A stretch of 64,000 nucleotides of DNA from Devosia algicola (GTDB lineage: Bacteria; Pseudomonadota; Alphaproteobacteria; Rhizobiales; Devosiaceae), in assembly GCF_028816455.1 (NCBI RefSeq), contig NZ_CP118246.1, positions 1 to 64,000 of the forward strand, given 5' to 3'. The notes below the pieces were generated by a model. The model had not been told where the DNA came from, ran no database searches, and worked only from the letters and a program-made list of their open reading frames with translations. The translations under genes and the position numbers were made by a program. This document shows positions 59,267 to 64,000 of the stretch, in pieces; the first letter of the stretch is position 1, and each line of letters starts with the position of its first letter.

Positions 59267-60020
59267 TGTCCGCTCGATCCGTTTCGTCAAGGCATTGATG
59301 CCCGCTGATACCGCCCACAGGGACGAGCACGGCCAGTATGTGCTCGAAACCGCCACCAAAACCGCGCGGCTGCCTGCAGCTTCGGTCACCCGGCTGATCT
59401 CGATGGGGGTGCTGCACGGCAATGCGCGCCACTGTAGGCCAACGCCCGAAGCGCCGAATTGGCTGGCGCGCCAGCGATCAAGCGCGACGGCCTATGCCGA
59501 TCAACACCGCCGCTTGAGCGCTGACGCCGACTCCATTGTCCGCAATCTCGACGAAAGCCCGCTGGCCAGACTGGCAGCGCCAGGCACCGGCGGAAGCCAT
59601 GCGTTTCTTGCACCGCATCAGGTCGAAGCCGGTGAGCGATTGCGCCAATTGGTCGAGCGCGCCCAACTCGGCGCCCGCACGACCATGAGCTATGACGCCA
59701 GCCGCTCCATTCGCGCCAGGTCGGCGCCCGGCATGGCCGATCCGGGGGACATTGCAATAGATGCTCGCCGCCGCCTTGATGATATTGCTCGAGCGTTGCC
59801 GCCTGATTGCGCCGGCGTCGTGCTGGACGTCTGCGGTCTGCTCAAAGGATTGCAGGTGATCGAAACAGAACGCGGTTGGCCACGCCGCAGCGCCAAACTG
59901 GTCCTGCGAATCGGGCTGGACCAGCTTGCCGCGTTCTGGGGCCTGTCGGCCGAGGCGCGTGGGGTGGTGGCACGCGGCAATCATGCCTGGTTTGAGCAGC
60001 GTCCACACCGCTTCGAATAG
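59253..60020 (+). CDS. DUF6456-domain protein
   Basis: 255 residues. The C-terminal half (ASRSIRARSAPGMADPGDIAIDARRRLDDIARALPPDCAGVVLDVCGLLKGL) is the DUF6456 pattern. Function unknown, but its linkage to a DnaA-like HTH protein is common, suggesting a DNA- or replication-related role. The start at 59253 follows AGGAGGGTGG. A longer open frame from 59160 overlaps the previous gene. Confidence 0.82.
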   Translation: MARADVRSIRFVKALMPADTAHRDEHGQYVLETATKTARLPAASVTRLISMGVLHGNARHCRPTPEAPNWLARQRSSATAYADQHRRLSADADSIVRNLDESPLARLAAPGTGGSHAFLAPHQVEAGERLRQLVERAQLGARTTMSYDASRSIRARSAPGMADPGDIAIDARRRLDDIARALPPDCAGVVLDVCGLLKGLQVIETERGWPRRSAKLVLRIGLDQLAAFWGLSAEARGVVARGNHAWFEQRPHRFE

Positions 60021-60037
60021 GACTTGATGGGATTATA

Positions 60038-60463
60038 TCAGGCGAGTGCCTTGGCCTCCCCGCGAATACGGTTGACCATGGCAACCAGACCATTGGCCCG
60101 CTGGGCCGTCAGATGCTCGCGCAGGCCCAGCTTGTCAAAAATCTCGATGGCATCGGTGGCGGCGATTTCGGTCGCGGGGCGCCCCGAATAGAGCGCCAAC
60201 AATATCGCGACCAGCCCCTGAACAATCATGGCATCGGATTCGCCGCGATAATTGAGCACCGGTTCGCCCGCCTTCTCTGCCTGTGTTGAGGCAAGCCAGA
60301 CCTGTGAAACACAGCCATGCACCTTGTTGGCATCGGTTTTTTCTGCCGCATCAAGCGCCTGGAGCGATTGCCCCAACTCGATGATATAGCGGTAACGCTC
60401 TTCCCAATCGTCGAGAAAGGTAAGGTTTTCGGCAATGTCCTGAAAGGCTTTTGGCTGATCCAT
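60038..60463 (-). CDS. sufE: SufE-family cysteine desulfuration protein
   Basis: 141 residues. The active-site Cys51 lies in VHGCVSQVW, the same position as in E. coli SufE. It accepts sulfur from SufS for iron-sulfur cluster assembly. No other suf gene is adjacent. It is convergent with the DUF6456 gene. Confidence 0.92.
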   Translation of the reverse strand: MDQPKAFQDIAENLTFLDDWEERYRYIIELGQSLQALDAAEKTDANKVHGCVSQVWLASTQAEKAGEPVLNYRGESDAMIVQGLVAILLALYSGRPATEIAATDAIEIFDKLGLREHLTAQRANGLVAMVNRIRGEAKALA

Positions 60464-60489
60464 GTGCTCTATCTAGTATAGCGGAGCGC

Positions 60490-60530
60490 AAAAAAGGAGC
60501 CACAAGTGCGGGGCAGCGCACTTGTGGCTC
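60490..60530 (-). terminator. Strong terminator of the DUF5330 gene
   Basis: GAGCCACAAGTGC at 60497-60509 pairs perfectly with GCACTTGTGGCTC at 60518-60530 (13-bp stem). On the minus strand it is followed by a C and then six T residues (A run 60490-60495). It lies 75 bp past the DUF5330 stop and 27 bp before sufE. Confidence 0.88.
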
Positions 60531-60604
60531 AGGCCGGAGGTTTTATCGGGCGTTTGGGGAAACGCCGACCTCCGGAGCGTCAAGAATGCGCTGGTGCGCG
60601 CACT

Positions 60605-60899
60605 CTATCCCGCAAGACCCGGGCGCCGCCGGGGAAGCGGCACCTGGATCAATGTCGGCGAAGCCTGCATGGGGGTGCTGACTTGCGGGGATGCGGAAAT
60701 GGCGGCCGCCAGCACGGCTTTGCCGCCGACGCATTGTAGGCTCGCGCACGGAGTTGCCTCGACCTGTTCGGCAATCAGTTGCTGGCCGCGCGCCATGGCC
60801 TGGTCGGACAGCGAGGCTGGCAGCCACGCTCAGATCAACACCGGGTTTGATCACCATGAAGGCCAGAAGTAGCCAGAATGCAGAGCGAAACAGAAACAT
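60605..60899 (-). CDS. DUF5330-domain exported protein (frameshifted)
   Basis: About 98 residues. The N-terminus MFLFRSAFWLLLAFMV is a membrane anchor or signal, typical of DUF5330. The first frame diverges after VAASL; the family-like continuation LSDQAMARGQQLIAEQVE... ASLQCVGGKAVLAA is in another frame and ends at 60605. One extra base in AGGCT at 60814-60818 explains it. Two cysteines (PCASLQC) match the paired-Cys pattern of the family. Function unknown. Confidence 0.72.
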
Positions 60900-61231
60900 G
60901 ATCCGGGTCCAAAAGTGCCGGGCGACACCAAGTAAACTAATGCAGGCAAACCAATTCGCCTGCTGGGACCATATCTAACGATACCGCTTTAAGACGGGCT
61001 GGCAGAATTAGATAGAATTTTAGCTAAAAGCGATCACCCGCACTCAACTTTGGGCAAGGTCTTGTTTACGCTAACCTTAGAAACAACCTCCCCAAACGCG
61101 CTTGGCCCCCCATCGACCGCCCGCATTTAATTGTGTCTTAGGTCTTGGGTCGCAGGGTGGCAGCCAATGAGACCTGAGTTGTTATCAGGCTATGGCTGGT
61201 CCATCGGGCGTCGTGGAAGTGAGTTTATGTA
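60900..61231. other. Intergenic region upstream of the histidine kinase
   Basis: About 330 bp between divergent genes. No open frame is convincing. It probably holds the promoters for the DUF5330 gene (minus) and the kinase (plus). Confidence 0.5.
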
Positions 61232-63044
61232 ATGCGTAGCTTTTTCTCTTTTGGCGCAAGCAGAGAGATAAATGAGGCGATCACCGGCGGTGGCAATCGC
61301 CCCGAGGATCTGCGTCGCCAATTGCTGGCCGACAATGCCATTTTTATTTCAGCGACCTGTGCCCTGGCCATGCCCGCGGTTATCTATGTCGCGCTACAGG
61401 GCTCGACACTCCCCTTCTTCATCGCCGTGCTGGCCCTGATTGGTGGGATCATCAGCCTGATGCTGCAGCGCCATGCGCGATTTGAGGAAGCCGCTGCGGT
61501 TCAGGTCCATATATTGTTGATCGCCGGGGTGTTGTTGACGCTGGCCGATCATGGCTTTGTCGATGGCGGATTGGCGATTGCCCTGCTGGGACCGATCTAT
61601 GCCTCGCTGGTGTCGCGGCCGCAGATGCGCCGGATCAGTTGGATCCTGATGGTGGCGATCGCTGCTGTTGGTGGCCTGTCGGCGGCCCTTGATGGGGCGC
61701 CGCTGGGCACTAAATATGTGGATTTAAGCTTGATTGGCCTGACTGGTTTTGCGTTGGGCGCGATCATGATTGCCCGCACCGCCGGTCGCATCGGCATGAG
61801 CTTTGAAATTCAGGAAAAGTCGCAGCTGGCGACCTATCGGCACCTGATCGAGCATGTACAGGACGCCGTGTTCCGGTTCTCGACTGCGGGAGAGTTGCTG
61901 TTTCTGTCGCGATCATCTGAAAAGCTGTTTGGGTGCCCGCGTTACGAATTGACCGGCGCCGGGTTGGGGCAACGCATTCATGTGCTGGACCGCCCGGCGT
62001 ACCTGACCGCTTTTGCCGATGCCAATCAGGCCGGCATCCAGCGCACCATCGAAGTGCGGATGCGCCAGGATGATCCGCGCGCCAAATCGGCTGTGCCACA
62101 GTTTATCTGGATAGAGGTCAATCTTTCCCCGGTAATTGAAACCCGTACCAGCGGCTCGCGTTTTGAGGTTGTTGGCCTGTTGCGCGATGTGACAGCCCGC
62201 CGCGATCAGGCCGCCGAAATGGAAGCGGCACGCCATGCCGCCGAAGAGGCCTCGATTGCCAAGTCCCGCTTTCTGGCCACCATCGGGCATGAATTGCGCA
62301 CGCCGCTGAACGCGGTCGTCGGCTTTTCGGAAATGATGACCAGCGGCATTGGCGGGGAAATCTCCCCGACCCACCGTGAATATGCCACGCTGATCCACCA
62401 AAGCGGCACCCATTTGCTCGAAGTGGTGCGGATGCTGCTGGATATGTCGCGCATTGAGGCGGGCAAGTTTGAGTTGAGCACCGACACTGTCACGCCGGGC
62501 GATCTGGTCGAGCCGTGCCTTCAGATGGTGCAGGGCGGGGCCAAGGATCGTCAGATACGAGATCGCCTCGACCATCGCCAAATCGCTGCCGACCATGGTG
62601 GCCGATGAGCGGGCCTGTCGGCAGATTTTGATCAATCTGCTGTCCAATGCCGTCAAATTCAGCCATGACGGCGGCGAAGTGACGGTGTCGCTCCGCCAGC
62701 AGGGCCAATATCTCAATCTTTCGGTCAGCGACAATGGCATCGGCATGTCCGCCGAGGCCATTGCCCATATTGGTGAACCCTTCTTTCAGGCGCAGGATGG
62801 CCTGTCGCGCGCCTACGAGGGCACCGGTCTTGGCCTGTCCATCGTCAAGGGTCTGGTGGAGCTTCACGGCGGCACGCTGCGCGCCATGTCCGAATATGGC
62901 GCGGGCACAACAATGACAGTTTTGCTGCCTATAAACGGTCCAGCAATAAAACTGCCCGATACTGCGACCGTAACACCCCTTTATCCCGATCCGGCGCCCG
63001 TCGAAACGATTCCATGGCAAGACCAAAAAAGAAACGCATTATGA
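61232..63044 (+). CDS. PAS-domain sensor histidine kinase (frameshifted)
   Basis: About 603 residues. Five or six N-terminal membrane helices (residues about 35-190), a PAS domain (YRHLIEHVQDAVFRFSTAGELLFLSRSS), the HisKA H-box (GHELRTPLNAVVGFSEMM) and the HATPase domain (N-box ILINLLSNAVKFSHDGG, DNGIGM, GTGLGLSIVKGLVELHGG). The frame stops at 62608; the continuation EIASTIAKSLPTMVADE is in another frame, consistent with one extra base near GATAC at 62554-62558. The membrane-PAS layout resembles cell-cycle kinases of the PdhS type, but the ligand is unknown. Confidence 0.85.
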
Positions 63045-64000
63045 CAGCTACGACCTTGACCCATCTGCCACTGGCAGCCGGTAGCGCCATCGCAAGCGCG
63101 CTTGGGCGTATGGGGCTTTGGGCCCTGTCGCGATATTTTCGGGCACCATTGACCAATACCGCACTGGTGGCACTGGTAGGCATGACCGCGTTCGCGGCCA
63201 GCAATGCGCTCTATTTCCAGACTGCCATCCATCCCGCGCCGCTCTTTATGGCCGACCCCACCATGCCGCCGCCAATTGCAGCGCCGCAGCCCCAGATAAT
63301 GCCTGCCAGCCGTGTCGCCCCTCTGCCGGTGGTTGCAGCCCCGGTTGCAGAACCAGAACCGATTACCGGTAGCGTCGGGGCGCCATCAACCGGGCCGGTC
63401 GGCAATACGGATGTTTACAATCTACAAAAGAAACTGGCTGAGATGCGCCTGTTTCAGGGCGAGTTGGACGGCTATTACGGTCCGATGACGGCCCAGGCCA
63501 TTCGCGCCTTTGAAACCCGCAACGGCTATAAGCCAACCGGCGCCATGAGCCCCGAAATCATCGACGCCATCATGCGGGCTGATGTTCAGGGCAATGTCGT
63601 GGCGCCAAGGCCACAGGCTCTCGCCGCGCCGATCCCCGCGCCGGTTATGCCGGCCCCGATTGCGCCAACTCACACTGAGGCGCCCGTCATGGTGCGTGCC
63701 ACCGTGGTTGAGCCGGTGCAGCCCGACCGTCTGATCGGTCGCTTGCCATCAATCGAACCGCAGGACCAGATTGGCGAGGCGCTCAACACCGTTGCGCAAA
63801 GCGCCGCTGACACAATCGACGGCATTGTTGCGGCCATCGACGGCGGCCGCAGCGCCCCGGTGTCAAGTCGCGCACCAGTGCCGAGTCAGCCGGTTGGCCG
63901 TACGCAGGTGCGCCAGCAGGTAGCCGCCTATGTCCAACCCGCAGCGACGCCCGCCGCTATCGTGCAGCCTGCGGCCATCCAGCCGCCCGCAGCGCCGGTA
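63014..64000 (+). CDS. Membrane-anchored peptidoglycan-binding protein (partial, runs off window)
   Basis: Open from ATG 63014 to the window end (329 codons). A basic N-terminus (MARPKKKRIM), a hydrophobic helix (NTALVALVGMTAFAASNALYF), a Pro/Ala-rich linker, then a PG_binding_1 domain (VYNLQKKLAEMRLFQGELDG to GAMSPEIIDAIM) near residues 135-195, and another long Pro/Ala-rich low-complexity stretch. It probably tethers something to the cell wall. It overlaps the kinase gene by 31 bp. Confidence 0.8.
   Translation, partial: MARPKKKRIMTATTLTHLPLAAGSAIASALGRMGLWALSRYFRAPLTNTALVALVGMTAFAASNALYFQTAIHPAPLFMADPTMPPPIAAPQPQIMPASRVAPLPVVAAPVAEPEPITGSVGAPSTGPVGNTDVYNLQKKLAEMRLFQGELDGYYGPMTAQAIRAFETRNGYKPTGAMSPEIIDAIMRADVQGNVVAPRPQALAAPIPAPVMPAPIAPTHTEAPVMVRATVVEPVQPDRLIGRLPSIEPQDQIGEALNTVAQSAADTIDGIVAAIDGGRSAPVSSRAPVPSQPVGRTQVRQQVAAYVQPAATPAAIVQPAAIQPPAAPV

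Noticed and set aside
781..62558. Programmed ribosomal frameshifting as the explanation of the split genes
   Set aside because: The sites are in unrelated genes, lack slippery heptamers with downstream pseudoknots, and share instead one extra base in an AGCT core.
1..64000. CRISPR arrays, tRNA or rRNA genes, prophage or transposase genes
   Set aside because: No regularly spaced repeats, cloverleaf sequences, rRNA segments, integrases or transposases were seen on either strand.

Overview
The window looks like chromosomal DNA (GC rich) from an alphaproteobacterium of the Hyphomicrobiales (Rhizobiales). Supporting genes are a MucR/Ros regulator, a DUF1127 microprotein, DUF6456, DUF5330 and DUF4287 proteins, a DnaA-C-terminus-like HTH protein, a TAT-translocated beta-helix protein and a Rhizobium etli ReAV-type asparaginase. 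A Devosia-like genus is my guess, not a proof. I see no rRNA, tRNA, CRISPR array, prophage or insertion sequence.

Layout. 1-9752: a Liv-type ABC transporter followed by an almost complete hydroxyproline pathway (HPC deaminase-like, FAD D-hydroxyproline dehydrogenase-like, 4-hydroxyproline epimerase, cis-3- and trans-3-hydroxyproline dehydratases, pyrroline-2-carboxylate reductase on the opposite strand), then a mercaptopyruvate sulfurtransferase. 9841-17931: L,D-transpeptidase lipoprotein, then the housekeeping set pnp, rpsO, truB, rbfA, an exported protein, an EamA exporter, DUF1127 and YbaK. 18305-22170: a YehZYXW-type osmoprotectant ABC system. 22232-28572: a tctCBA tricarboxylate transporter divergent from a TctDE-like two-component system that has its own periplasmic binding protein. 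28686-36124: nagB-nagA, a DeoR repressor, a PP2C-like protein and a divergent AfuABC/FbpABC-type ABC importer, together suggesting a phosphosugar or aminosugar module. 36132-43987: small stress, signalling and exported proteins and an asparaginase. 43984-51014: beta-helix protein, HerA/DUF853 ATPase with a SLOG-like partner, receiver protein, sodB and oligopeptidase B. 51194-57099: mrpABCDEFG Na+/H+ antiporter. 57232-64000: mucR, a double-HTH GntR regulator, DnaA-like and DUF6456 proteins, sufE, a DUF5330 protein, a PAS histidine kinase and a peptidoglycan-binding protein that runs off the end.

The most striking signal is not a gene. About seventeen genes, including pnp and transporter components, are each broken by a single-base frameshift, and about twelve of the breaks can be repaired by removing one base from the centre of an AGCT core (read here as AGCCT, AGGCT or AGACT, nearly always inside GAGCT). 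This looks like a motif-specific sequencing or base-calling artefact, possibly tied to DNA modification, so these genes are probably intact in the living cell. The best candidates for new biology are an amber-interrupted small gene with a second fragment nearby, a GntR/FCD regulator with two HTH domains, and a Ser/Thr variant of the proline racemase fold.
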